A DNA stretch of 14,700 nt from NCBI GenBank assembly GCA_044432725.1, contig JAWXUL010000043.1, positions 1 to 14,700 of the forward strand, read 5' to 3'. Origin of the DNA: JAWXUK01 sp044432725 (GTDB lineage Bacteria > Bacillota > Clostridia > Oscillospirales > Oscillospiraceae). Numbering within the stretch: position 1 is the stretch's first letter; every line of letters starts with the position of its first letter. Below are positions 1 to 6,391 of this stretch, in pieces. Both the position numbers and the translations under genes were made by a program. The notes under the pieces are model-generated. The model saw only the letters and a program-made list of their open reading frames with translations, did not search any database and was not told the origin of the DNA.

Positions 1-2
1 CC

Positions 3-191
3 TTGCCCTCTACCTTAAAAGTGATAAAAATACACGCCTTTTATTCTTGCAAAAGACTATCAGAAATTATTTTTTCAGAGAATTTGAAAGAAATTGAAGA
101 TCAAGCCTTTATCAAATGTAATAAGCTGAAAGAGATTCAATTTCCCGAAGGCGTGAAGTTGGGGAAAGAGTTGTTTGAATATGAAAAGTGA
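3..191 (+). CDS. BspA-type leucine-rich-repeat protein, C-terminal end (partial)
   Basis: Only the last 62 or so codons are in the window; the reading frame is open to the left edge, and the TTG at base 3 is probably an internal leucine codon, not a start. The peptide begins with LPSTLK and continues with an AF-x-x-C-x-x-L-x-x-I pattern, repeated as QAFIKCNKLKEIQFPEG. This spacing is typical of the BspA/TpLRR (LRR_5) class of leucine-rich repeats, seen in many surface or secreted proteins of gut bacteria, which often mediate protein binding. No signal peptide or anchor can be judged because the N-terminus is missing. The next gene starts 41 bases downstream with no terminator between, so the two may be co-transcribed. 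Family assignment is fairly safe; function is not determinable. Confidence 0.7.
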   Translation: MPSTLKVIKIHAFYSCKRLSEIIFSENLKEIEDQAFIKCNKLKEIQFPEGVKLGKELFEYEK

Positions 192-232
192 TAATCTAAA
201 AAAATAACAGTCAAAAAAGATAGGAGAAAATA

Positions 233-1297
233 ATGGCAAAGAAAAGAGTAACATTGGTAGACGATTTTCAGTCTATTCTAAACAGTGGTGATTTTGAAGC
301 ATTCAAAAATGTGTTCAAAAAGTGTGACATTAATGCAAGAAAAGGTGATACAAACGCCTTTGGGTGCAGACCACTCACCCGTGAGTTTGCTTTTTGGTTA
401 AAAGAGCAAGGCTGTGACATTGAATATAAAGATAAGTACGATGAAACACCGATTTTCAAGCAAGTTACCCCCAATGAGGATAATTTTGACCTGTTTGTGG
501 AATTGGGAGCAGATATTTTCGCTAAAGATAAGAGTGGTTTGACTTTATTACACGCAACTGCACGATGGGGCAATCAAGTGGCGATGGATAAATTGATAGG
601 CTATGGCTTTGACATCAACTTGATGTCTGACAAAACTATCTTGGGAATACCTAGCACCCCCTTGGAATATGCCTTGATTTATGACTGTTCGACTTTGGAT
701 AAAACACTTACTTTGACTGAATTTATGTTAGGAAAAGGGGCGAACCTGACAGAGAAGGCAAAAGAAACCATCACGAAAAAATGCGAGGATTTTGCTTTTC
801 GGAAAGATTCCCTTACCAATAAGGAATTTGTGGAAGAAAGTCAAGTTGCTTATGAAAAACTGTTTGCTTTGATGGGTCTCGATACCCCAGAAGAAGTAAA
901 AAAACACGATGGCATTTCTGATATTGCTTTAATTGGTGAGAAACCTACTGATATTTACAACAATTTATGGGAGTTTCTTGTTCCCGGAAGTGGACGAGCC
1001 AAGTCTGGGCAGGGGGAATGTATTCGCCTGATTGGTAGATTGTCTAACGAGATTTTGAATAATGGTGGTATGAACTGGTGCAATGATTTCAAGCTGATGG
1101 CAAAGACTTTTGGCGAATATTTGAAGTCTGGAGAGCCACTGGAAGAGGAAATGCTGGAACAAGTAGAACGAATCACGAAAAAAATCAGTAAAAACACCAG
1201 CAAGGACGATGTAGAATTACTTATGCTTTATGCCGTGGCTTGGATTGGCTTGAATCCAAAAGTGTTGCCACTGATTGAGGCGGATTATGTGAGGTAA
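233..1297 (+). CDS. Ankyrin-repeat protein with a conserved C-terminal block
   Basis: A 354-residue soluble protein with no signal peptide or membrane segment. The start is supported by AGGAG at 222-226. Residues 15-175 contain ankyrin-like units, seen as helix pairs ending in GCDIEYKDKYDETP (60-73), LGADIFAKDKSGLTLLHATA (91-110), YGFDINL (124-130) and GKGANLT (167-173). Ankyrin repeats are protein-binding scaffolds, so a partner is expected. The C-terminal half differs: residues 251-282 carry a PGSGRAKSGQGE...RLIGRLS...NGGMNW block that looks like a conserved domain, which I cannot name. It is followed one base later by the HEIIH-motif gene, so both are almost certainly translated from one message. 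Ankyrin proteins occur as immunity proteins in polymorphic toxin clusters; that is a possible role here, not shown. Confidence 0.85.
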   Translation: MAKKRVTLVDDFQSILNSGDFEAFKNVFKKCDINARKGDTNAFGCRPLTREFAFWLKEQGCDIEYKDKYDETPIFKQVTPNEDNFDLFVELGADIFAKDKSGLTLLHATARWGNQVAMDKLIGYGFDINLMSDKTILGIPSTPLEYALIYDCSTLDKTLTLTEFMLGKGANLTEKAKETITKKCEDFAFRKDSLTNKEFVEESQVAYEKLFALMGLDTPEEVKKHDGISDIALIGEKPTDIYNNLWEFLVPGSGRAKSGQGECIRLIGRLSNEILNNGGMNWCNDFKLMAKTFGEYLKSGEPLEEEMLEQVERITKKISKNTSKDDVELLMLYAVAWIGLNPKVLPLIEADYVR

Positions 1298-1298
1298 T

Positions 1299-2072
1299 AT
1301 GGATTTAAGTTATCAACTAAAAAATATTTCAGATTGTGTTGATATTACACTGGAATTTGTAGATGAAAATCAAGCACCTTATTGGTCAGATGTCTTTTTT
1401 GAATATTATCCTGATATTAACCGCAGAGAATTTGAAGTTTTATCTTTAGAAAAGAAAAGAATTTTTCTTACTACTTATTTCGAGAAATTATGTGAAGATA
1501 AAGAAAGTTTACTGTCTGAAAAATTAAAATATTATGAAAGTCATTGGGAACTTCATAAAAACCAAGTAATTGATGCACTAGAAAACGCTTTTGATACTGA
1601 TTTAAAAGAGATTTTCAATGATACGAAAGGGAATATTTCCTTTTTCCCTATTTGTCCAAGGTATTTGTCGGAGCATTCTTTTGATGTTTTTTATCAATGT
1701 AGCGAAAAAGGTGCTTTGGGGATTGCACTCCATGAAATCATACATTTTATCTGGTTTCATGTTTGGAACGAGTTTTTTGATGATGATATTTCTGAATACG
1801 AAACACCTCATTTAAAATGGATTTTAAGTGAAATGGTAGTGGATTGCATCATGAGGGACGAAAGATTAAGCACAATTAACCCCTATTTTGAAGAAGGATG
1901 TGCCTATTCTTACTTCTATACTATGAAAATTGAGGAGATTCCTATTTTAGAAACACTTTTCAATATGTATCGTTCGATGAAAATACAGGATTTTATGAAA
2001 AAAAGTTACGAATATTGTTTGGAGTGGGAAACGGAAATACGGGATCATATACAGCAAGCTGAAAATGGATAA
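1299..2072 (+). CDS. Putative zincin-like metallopeptidase (HEIIH motif), otherwise unknown
   Basis: A 257-residue protein without signal peptide or membrane segment, starting one base after the ankyrin gene stop with GAGGT at 1291-1295. Residues 145-149 read HEIIH, the HExxH zinc-binding and catalytic signature, inside a hydrophobic helix (GIALHEIIHFIWFHVW). Just before it, residues 115-134 look like a strand (SFDVFYQC), as expected for the edge strand in zincins. Residues 177-182 read SEMVVD, offering E178 as a third ligand in a gluzincin-like arrangement (E and D four apart on a helix). All parts of a minimal zincin core are therefore present. I do not recognise a named family. It may be an active intracellular protease or a degenerate zincin fold used for binding. 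Its tight coupling to the ankyrin gene suggests a joint function. Confidence 0.75.
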   Translation: MDLSYQLKNISDCVDITLEFVDENQAPYWSDVFFEYYPDINRREFEVLSLEKKRIFLTTYFEKLCEDKESLLSEKLKYYESHWELHKNQVIDALENAFDTDLKEIFNDTKGNISFFPICPRYLSEHSFDVFYQCSEKGALGIALHEIIHFIWFHVWNEFFDDDISEYETPHLKWILSEMVVDCIMRDERLSTINPYFEEGCAYSYFYTMKIEEIPILETLFNMYRSMKIQDFMKKSYEYCLEWETEIRDHIQQAENG

Positions 2073-2092
2073 CCAGACCCGAGATACGCAAA

Positions 2093-2134
2093 AAAAGCCT
2101 TTACCATCTTTTGAACGGTAAAGGCTTTTCTTAG
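2093..2134. terminator. Bidirectional intrinsic terminator
   Basis: A perfect 13-bp stem (AAAAGCCTTTACC at 2093-2105 with its complement at 2117-2129) and 11-nt loop. A T-rich run follows on the plus strand and a run of seven T on the minus strand. It lies between the convergent HEIIH gene and the DUF4097 gene and can end both transcripts. Confidence 0.9.
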
Positions 2135-2135
2135 T

Positions 2136-2969
2136 TTAGTTCGTAGTAATGTTGACGGATCCCATAGAGGTTTCGACAAAAATTGAAATGTCACCATTTG
2201 AGGTGATTCTATTGCCACCATTGATGGATAATACCCCCATCTCCATGTTCGTTGTAAAAAGATACGCACTTTCCTCTTGTACTAGGTCAATTTCCATGGC
2301 TCCCATTCGATTGACTAAGGTTCCTGATGTTAAAATATCCAGATTTTTTGAAGTAAAAGCTCCCATATTTAATTCAGCACTTATATCGTCAAATACACAA
2401 GAATTCAGAGTCACATTTCCCAAATTTGCATTTAATTCCACTTGGCTTGCCGTGATTTTTTCCATTAGTATGTCTCCAAGTGATGCTTCGATGTCTATTT
2501 CGGATAAATTCAAGTCAGATAAGGTAATCCGTCCTGATGAGTCAATCTCTATAGAATTCACATACTGAGGTACTGTGATTTCTATAAAACCAACGTCGGA
2601 ATTAGTCATGCGTATGCCAAAACTATTTAATTTGTTCCATGAAGATTCTACTTCTAAGGTATTATTATTGATTTTATAGCTAACATCTCCATAATAAGAA
2701 ATCGTGAGTGTGTCCCCAGAGGTAAAAATGACATCACCCAAGCCACTTTCCAACTGAATGGCAGTGACTTTCTCCTCTATCGTTGCAAATTGCAAATCGA
2801 AATTTCCGATTGGGTGGTTAGAAAACATACTATAGAACTGCAAACCGTTGGAACCTATGCTAAAACTTGTAGCACCACCAAGAGAAACACCGATTCCGAG
2901 CAAAATTCCACCAAAAATGATCGCTCCAACACAAATACTCCAATATAATTTTTTCTCTAAGATTTTCAT
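2136..2969 (-). CDS. DUF4097-family membrane-anchored beta-repeat protein
   Basis: The chosen start gives 277 residues (MKILEKKLYW...). It has AGGGGG just upstream and lies one base after the stop of the DUF1700 gene; a longer frame to 3026 has no such support. Residues 9-31 form one membrane segment. The rest is a series of short beta strands with the repeated pattern of DUF4097/adhesin-like proteins: LESGLGDVIF, IEASLGDILMEKI, LNANLGNVTLNSC, LNMGAFTSKN, NRMGAMEIDL, TNMEMGVLSI and ETSMGSVNI. DUF4097 proteins commonly sit downstream of PadR and DUF1700 genes in Firmicutes and are linked to cell-envelope stress; the LiaX group is one example. It is the last gene of the PadR operon and is followed by a terminator. 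The molecular function is unknown. Confidence 0.85.
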   Translation of the reverse strand: MKILEKKLYWSICVGAIIFGGILLGIGVSLGGATSFSIGSNGLQFYSMFSNHPIGNFDLQFATIEEKVTAIQLESGLGDVIFTSGDTLTISYYGDVSYKINNNTLEVESSWNKLNSFGIRMTNSDVGFIEITVPQYVNSIEIDSSGRITLSDLNLSEIDIEASLGDILMEKITASQVELNANLGNVTLNSCVFDDISAELNMGAFTSKNLDILTSGTLVNRMGAMEIDLVQEESAYLFTTNMEMGVLSINGGNRITSNGDISIFVETSMGSVNITTN

Positions 2970-2970
2970 A

Positions 2971-3498
2971 TTAGTACCCCCTAAGCACTTGTAAGGTGTT
3001 TTTCCAAAGGGAAACAAACAGCCCAAATGTAAATTGTGTTATCTTTATAAATAGCATACAGCTGCCAAAAGATAAAATACCTATCCCCAAAAAGGAAATA
3101 GCACTGGGAAGATCGGTGAAAATGGCTGGAAAAATGACGATAATACTGGAAATCGCCGTGATTCCAGTGGCAATGACCATAGAAATAGGTACAATGACAA
3201 TGAGAGAAAAAAGAGCGACAAACAAACCGAAGCCTAAGGGTCCGAACAATATAGTCACCACCACGATTCCTGTGATGGCAAGTGGAGAGTAATATCTTGC
3301 TGGATATTTTTCGATGCCTAATTCATTATACAAATTTTGGGCGATTTCACTGGGGTGAGGAAGATTTTAAATGGCGATTTCTTCATTTTCACACTCATTA
3401 AAATGCTCATTATAGTATTCCAGTGCATTTTTTTGTTCCTCTTTGGGCAAACCTCTAATCTCTTTGGTTAAAATTTTGAGAAAAGTTTGTCTATTCAT
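2971..3498 (-). pseudogene. DUF1700/HAAS-domain membrane protein split by an in-frame TAA
   Basis: From the ATG at 3498 the frame runs 176 codons with one stop, TAA at codon 44 (3369-3367). Codons 1-43 (MNRQTFLKILTKEIRGLP...) and 45-60 (NLPHPSEIAQNLYNEL) together form a HAAS domain, a cytoplasmic helical module commonly fused to membrane segments and paired with PadR. The interrupted spot is where family members usually carry a charged residue, so one substitution such as GAA to TAA would explain it. Past the stop the frame is clean for 131 codons and encodes about three membrane segments. The start overlaps the PadR stop by eight bases, showing translational coupling. A product restarting at TTG 3333 would lack the HAAS domain. 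Likely a recent nonsense mutation; sequencing error or reading-through is possible. Confidence 0.8.
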
Positions 3499-3811
3499 GG
3501 TTCAATTCTCCTTCTAATATGGTTTCGATGGTTGACGTGAATGTAATCCATTCCTTTTTGAAAAATTCAAGTTTATGCAAACCCTCTTCTGTGATGCGGT
3601 AGTATTTCCGATTCCGTCCATCAAATTGCTTGTCATAAGTGGTGAGCAAACCATCTTTTGAAAGCCTACGAAGAACTGGATAGAGAGCAGATTCTGAAAT
3701 ATTGATGGATTGACCTACTTTTTGCGTTAAATCATATCCATAAGTATCTTCTTTCTGCAAAATACCAAGAACACAAGCATCCAAGAGTTTTGCAGATACT
3801 GGGAAAGTCAT
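3491..3811 (-). CDS. PadR-family transcriptional regulator
   Basis: A 106-residue protein of the short PadR subfamily. The N-terminal winged helix-turn-helix covers residues 5-75: LLDACVLGILQKEDTYGYDL, then SESALYPVLRRLSKDGLL as the recognition helix region, and NRKYYRITEEG as the wing. A short dimerisation helix follows (residues 80-100). PadR proteins of this type usually repress their own operon, which typically contains a HAAS/DUF1700 membrane partner, as here. The start is supported by AGGAGG at 3817-3822. A consensus promoter lies 55-85 bases upstream, with a palindrome between it and the gene that could be the PadR operator. The gene overlaps the DUF1700 start by eight bases. Confidence 0.93.
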   Translation of the reverse strand: MTFPVSAKLLDACVLGILQKEDTYGYDLTQKVGQSINISESALYPVLRRLSKDGLLTTYDKQFDGRNRKYYRITEEGLHKLEFFKKEWITFTSTIETILEGELNHE

Positions 3812-3835
3812 GTTCCACCTCCTATTCTCTTAATA

Positions 3836-3856
3836 ATACTATTTTCAAAATAATAT
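3836..3856. promoter_or_regulatory. Imperfect palindrome, candidate PadR operator
   Basis: Arms ATACTATTTT (3836-3845) and AAAATAATAT (3847-3856) pair at 9 of 10 positions around a central C. The site sits just downstream of the predicted minus-strand transcription start and upstream of the padR ribosome binding site, a suitable place for autorepression. Operator identity is inferred. Confidence 0.5.
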
Positions 3857-3866
3857 CATTGACTAA

Positions 3867-3895
3867 ATTATACATCACTAGATTTACCTTGTCAA
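3867..3895 (-). promoter_or_regulatory. Housekeeping (SigA-type) promoter of the PadR operon
   Basis: On the minus strand TTGACA (3895-3890), a 17-nt spacer and TATAAT (3872-3867) match the consensus exactly. Such a strong promoter with an internal palindrome suggests an operon held off by a repressor. Confidence 0.85.
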
Positions 3896-3923
3896 GAGGA
3901 AATTTAAAAAATCTCAAAAAATT

Positions 3924-3952
3924 TGAAACTATTTCCCTTCCTGAATCGTATT
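3924..3952 (+). promoter_or_regulatory. ECF-type promoter of sigma gene 1
   Basis: TGAAAC (3924-3929), 17 nt, CGTATT (3947-3952), resembling known ECF promoters such as those of Bacillus SigW (TGAAAC and CGTA). It is 24 bases from the ATG at 3977 and leaves room for the AGGAGG at 3963-3968. It predicts autoregulation of the sigma gene. Confidence 0.65.
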
Positions 3953-3976
3953 CCTAGTAGAAAGGAGGCAAGCACC

Positions 3977-4471
3977 ATGACAGACCAACAACTGGAATAT
4001 TTGATAGAGCAATATGCTGACACCATACTAAGACTGGCTTATAGCTATTTGAAAAATGTTCATGATGCACAGGATATTTCCCAATCCGTTCTGGAAAAAT
4101 TGTATGTAGGCAATCAAAAATTTCAGGATAGCACTCACGAAAAAGGTTATATCATGCGAATGACCGTGAATTTGTGTAAAGACTACCTGAAATCAGCACA
4201 TCACAGAACCATATCTCCCCTTGAACTTTGTGAAGATGTGGTAGCACCTGAAGAAAGTGACGGTACTGTCCTTTTTGCAGTGAATCAGCTAGAGGAAAAG
4301 TACAGAATCACCATTTATCTCCACTATTTTGAGGGTTATACAGCCAATGAGATAGGGAAAATCCTGAAAACGCCAGCCCCCACCATTCGCACTCGTTTGG
4401 TGCGAGGTCGAGAAAAACTAAAAATTTTACTAGGAGGACAAGACGATGGAACAATACAAGAAAGAGTATGA
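3977..4471 (+). CDS. ECF-type RNA polymerase sigma factor 1
   Basis: A 164-residue two-domain sigma factor. Region 2 spans about residues 7-75 (LIEQYADTILRLAYSYLKNV then DAQDISQSVLEKLY for core binding and -10 recognition). Region 4 spans about 104-152 (LEEKYRITIYLHYFEGYTAN, then EIGKILKTPAPTIRTRLVRG as the helix-turn-helix reading the -35 element). The start at 3977 has AGGAGG at 3963-3968. A longer frame from 3923 would begin inside the predicted -35 box and lacks a ribosome binding site. The gene overlaps the DUF4179 gene by 26 bases, the usual arrangement for a sigma factor and its membrane regulator. Confidence 0.93.
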   Translation: MTDQQLEYLIEQYADTILRLAYSYLKNVHDAQDISQSVLEKLYVGNQKFQDSTHEKGYIMRMTVNLCKDYLKSAHHRTISPLELCEDVVAPEESDGTVLFAVNQLEEKYRITIYLHYFEGYTANEIGKILKTPAPTIRTRLVRGREKLKILLGGQDDGTIQERV

Positions 4472-5486
4472 AATCCAGATGGAACAAGTCCGTTTTACCA
4501 AGGAAGGGAAAGAAAACATGATGAAACGTATCAAAGAAAAGGGAAAAGAAAGTAAAAAAGGAGTAAACATGGCAAAATATGCTGGAGTGGCTGCCTGCCT
4601 GTGCATTCTCTCTGGCACAGCTTATGCTACTGGAATCTTGCAACCTGTCAGCGAGATTTTCGCCCCAATTTTCGGTGGTTCTGTGGCACAAACGGAAATT
4701 ATTGACCAAATTGGTCGCCCTTTGAACGCAAGTGACACGGATAAAGGTGTTACTATCACGGCTGAGGCAATTATCGGTGATAAAAACAACGTGTGTGTGG
4801 TATTCAAGGTGGCACAAAAGGACGGCTCTCCTCTGGAACTTCCTGATGAGCTCGTGAACGAACCTGCTTGGCACTTGGATTTTTGGAACGCAGGTATTCG
4901 TATACCAGTTTTTGGTGGAAGTATAGGGACAACTTACTTTGAAAATAGTGATGACGGACATTACCGCTTAATTCAAATGCAAACCTATGACGTAGACATT
5001 CCTCAAGGGGAAACAGTGACAGCTAGTTTTGAAGATTTATACTATTTTTCCGAAAATGGCGAAAAAGAAACCTTAGTGAAAGGGAACTGGGATATGAAAT
5101 TCCAACTGAATTATGAAGATACCTCTGTATATTTAGATGTGAATGAGTCTTTTGTTCGTGATGGTGTCAACTTTACCATAGATTCTATTCAAGTTTCGCC
5201 CATCGGTTACTTGGTGAATTATACTATTGATACAGTGGTGAAACCTGTGGAATTTGGTGGAACTTCTACAAGCAGTCAGGCAGAACATCAATTATACTGG
5301 GCTGGCATCGAACTTCTTTTCACTCTGAAAGATGGTACTGTGCTAGATTGTAGTAATCAAAGTGGTGGTATGGCACCGAAAGAAGACTATATTTTAGCAC
5401 ATAAATCTGATATTTTCGATGAAATTATCCCTCTGGAAGATATTTTCTCCGTCACTGTGGGCGATGTTGTGGTGATTTTGGAATAA
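4446..5486 (+). CDS. DUF4179 membrane protein, probable anti-sigma factor for sigma 1
   Basis: A 346-residue protein with a charged cytoplasmic N-terminus (1-42), one membrane segment (about 43-63, KYAGVAACLCILSGTAYATG) and a large outer domain. Residues 68-120 carry the DUF4179 hallmark (SEIFAPIFGG...AQTEIIDQIGRPL, then GVTITAEAIIGD). The remainder is beta-rich. DUF4179 proteins are very often encoded directly after an ECF sigma gene and are taken to hold it inactive until an envelope signal arrives. Here the start lies inside the sigma gene, with its own AGGAGG at 4432-4437. A terminator follows 29 bases after the stop. The signal sensed cannot be read from the sequence. Confidence 0.88.
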   Translation: MEQYKKEYEIQMEQVRFTKEGKENMMKRIKEKGKESKKGVNMAKYAGVAACLCILSGTAYATGILQPVSEIFAPIFGGSVAQTEIIDQIGRPLNASDTDKGVTITAEAIIGDKNNVCVVFKVAQKDGSPLELPDELVNEPAWHLDFWNAGIRIPVFGGSIGTTYFENSDDGHYRLIQMQTYDVDIPQGETVTASFEDLYYFSENGEKETLVKGNWDMKFQLNYEDTSVYLDVNESFVRDGVNFTIDSIQVSPIGYLVNYTIDTVVKPVEFGGTSTSSQAEHQLYWAGIELLFTLKDGTVLDCSNQSGGMAPKEDYILAHKSDIFDEIIPLEDIFSVTVGDVVVILE

Positions 5487-5515
5487 TTTCTTCCCAGCAC
5501 AAGAAATAAATCTCT

Positions 5516-5557
5516 CCCAGATGATACCTTTTCGGTGTTATCTGGGATTGTTTTTTA
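5516..5557 (+). terminator. Intrinsic terminator of the sigma 1 operon
   Basis: A 13-bp stem with two G-U pairs (CCCAGATGATACC at 5516-5528 with 5534-5546), a 5-nt loop, then ATTG and six T. The T tract doubles as the -35 region of the next promoter. Confidence 0.88.
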
Positions 5558-5576
5558 TTGAAAACCATGGTATAAT
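5548..5576 (+). promoter_or_regulatory. Promoter of the ankyrin/DUF4240-DUF1963 operon
   Basis: TTGTTT (5548-5553), a 17-nt spacer and TATAAT (5571-5576), with a TGG just before the -10 giving an extended -10. It lies 53 bases before the ankyrin-type gene start. Confidence 0.75.
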
Positions 5577-5629
5577 TTAGGTAGAATTATGTAACAGTAT
5601 GGAAAAAGCTGGTATAAAAAGGAGAATTT

Positions 5630-6391
5630 ATGAAAAAACTATTTGTGGCAATTCGCCAATATGACCATGAAACGGCAAAGGCTATTCTGGAGAAAAAGCC
5701 TGACCTGATTTCTTGCGTGGCAAAGCAACCACCAAAAAAAGACGATGGGCAATCATTGTTGCAGGTGGCAATCAAGTGCAACAACTTCGCCATGCAACAT
5801 CATTTGTTGGATTTAGGTGCTGATGTGAACTTTATGGAGGCGGAAGAATGTGCCAATATTTGGATTGCTCCTGTGGTTCACGATGCCATCCGTTCGGCAA
5901 TTCGCCATAGTCGATTTTTTCCGAGAAATTTCTCTGGGGAGGGATTTCGTCAAGAAAATTCACAAGAATCAGCAGAAGAAAGCTATACTATCCTAAAAAG
6001 AATGCTTGCTTTGGGTGCCAACCCCCTAAGTTTTGACTGCAATCGTCAATCTACTTTAGGACAATCTGGTATCATGGTAGCTTGTGAAACTGTGTTGGAA
6101 CGCACACCTCACTATGATCGCACCGCAAAAGAGTTCGAGGACAGCAATTACCAATATACCGAGGAATCGAGAGAAGATTTCACGAAAGTCTTTGATTTGT
6201 TGCGAGAATATGCTCCTGATATGGTTTTGTTTCAGGAAAAGGACTATATTCAAGGAGAAATGCCGAATTTAGAGGTGTCTAGGCGTACGTTCAATGGATT
6301 ACCTAACAATCCAATTATCCTCAGTTTGGTGAAGGGGATTTCCTTGGAAGAAGGAATAAAACAAGGAATGGAGAATTATTTTAGTGAGTAA
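5630..6391 (+). CDS. Ankyrin-type repeat protein 2
   Basis: A 253-residue soluble protein; start supported by AGGAG at 5621-5625. Ankyrin-like units are visible at residues 4-30 (FVAIRQYDHETAKAILEKKP), 38-67 (DDGQSLLQVAIKCNNFAMQH, then LLDLGADVNF) and 118-135 (SYTILKRMLALGANPLSF). A later DLLREYAPDMV (189-199) is less regular, and residues 98-117 are an insertion rich in Q, E and S. The protein is only loosely similar to the ankyrin gene at 233. It overlaps the next gene by eight bases, so the two are translationally coupled and may form a complex. An immunity-type or binding role is possible; nothing in the sequence decides it. Confidence 0.8.
   Translation: MKKLFVAIRQYDHETAKAILEKKPDLISCVAKQPPKKDDGQSLLQVAIKCNNFAMQHHLLDLGADVNFMEAEECANIWIAPVVHDAIRSAIRHSRFFPRNFSGEGFRQENSQESAEESYTILKRMLALGANPLSFDCNRQSTLGQSGIMVACETVLERTPHYDRTAKEFEDSNYQYTEESREDFTKVFDLLREYAPDMVLFQEKDYIQGEMPNLEVSRRTFNGLPNNPIILSLVKGISLEEGIKQGMENYFSE

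Noticed and set aside
2149..2568. 139-codon plus-strand frame inside the DUF4097 gene
   Set aside because: It is antisense to a clear family member and lacks a ribosome binding site.
2970..3026. Longer start for the DUF4097 gene
   Set aside because: It would overlap the DUF1700 coding end; the ATG at 2969 has AGGGGG and follows the upstream stop by one base.
3923..3976. Upstream extension of sigma gene 1
   Set aside because: It would begin within the predicted -35 box, has no ribosome binding site, and the added residues do not resemble a sigma factor.
4308..4961. 217-codon open frame on the minus strand across the sigma 1/DUF4179 junction
   Set aside because: It lies opposite two well-supported genes, has no ribosome binding site, and its translation has no recognisable domain; it is a shadow frame.
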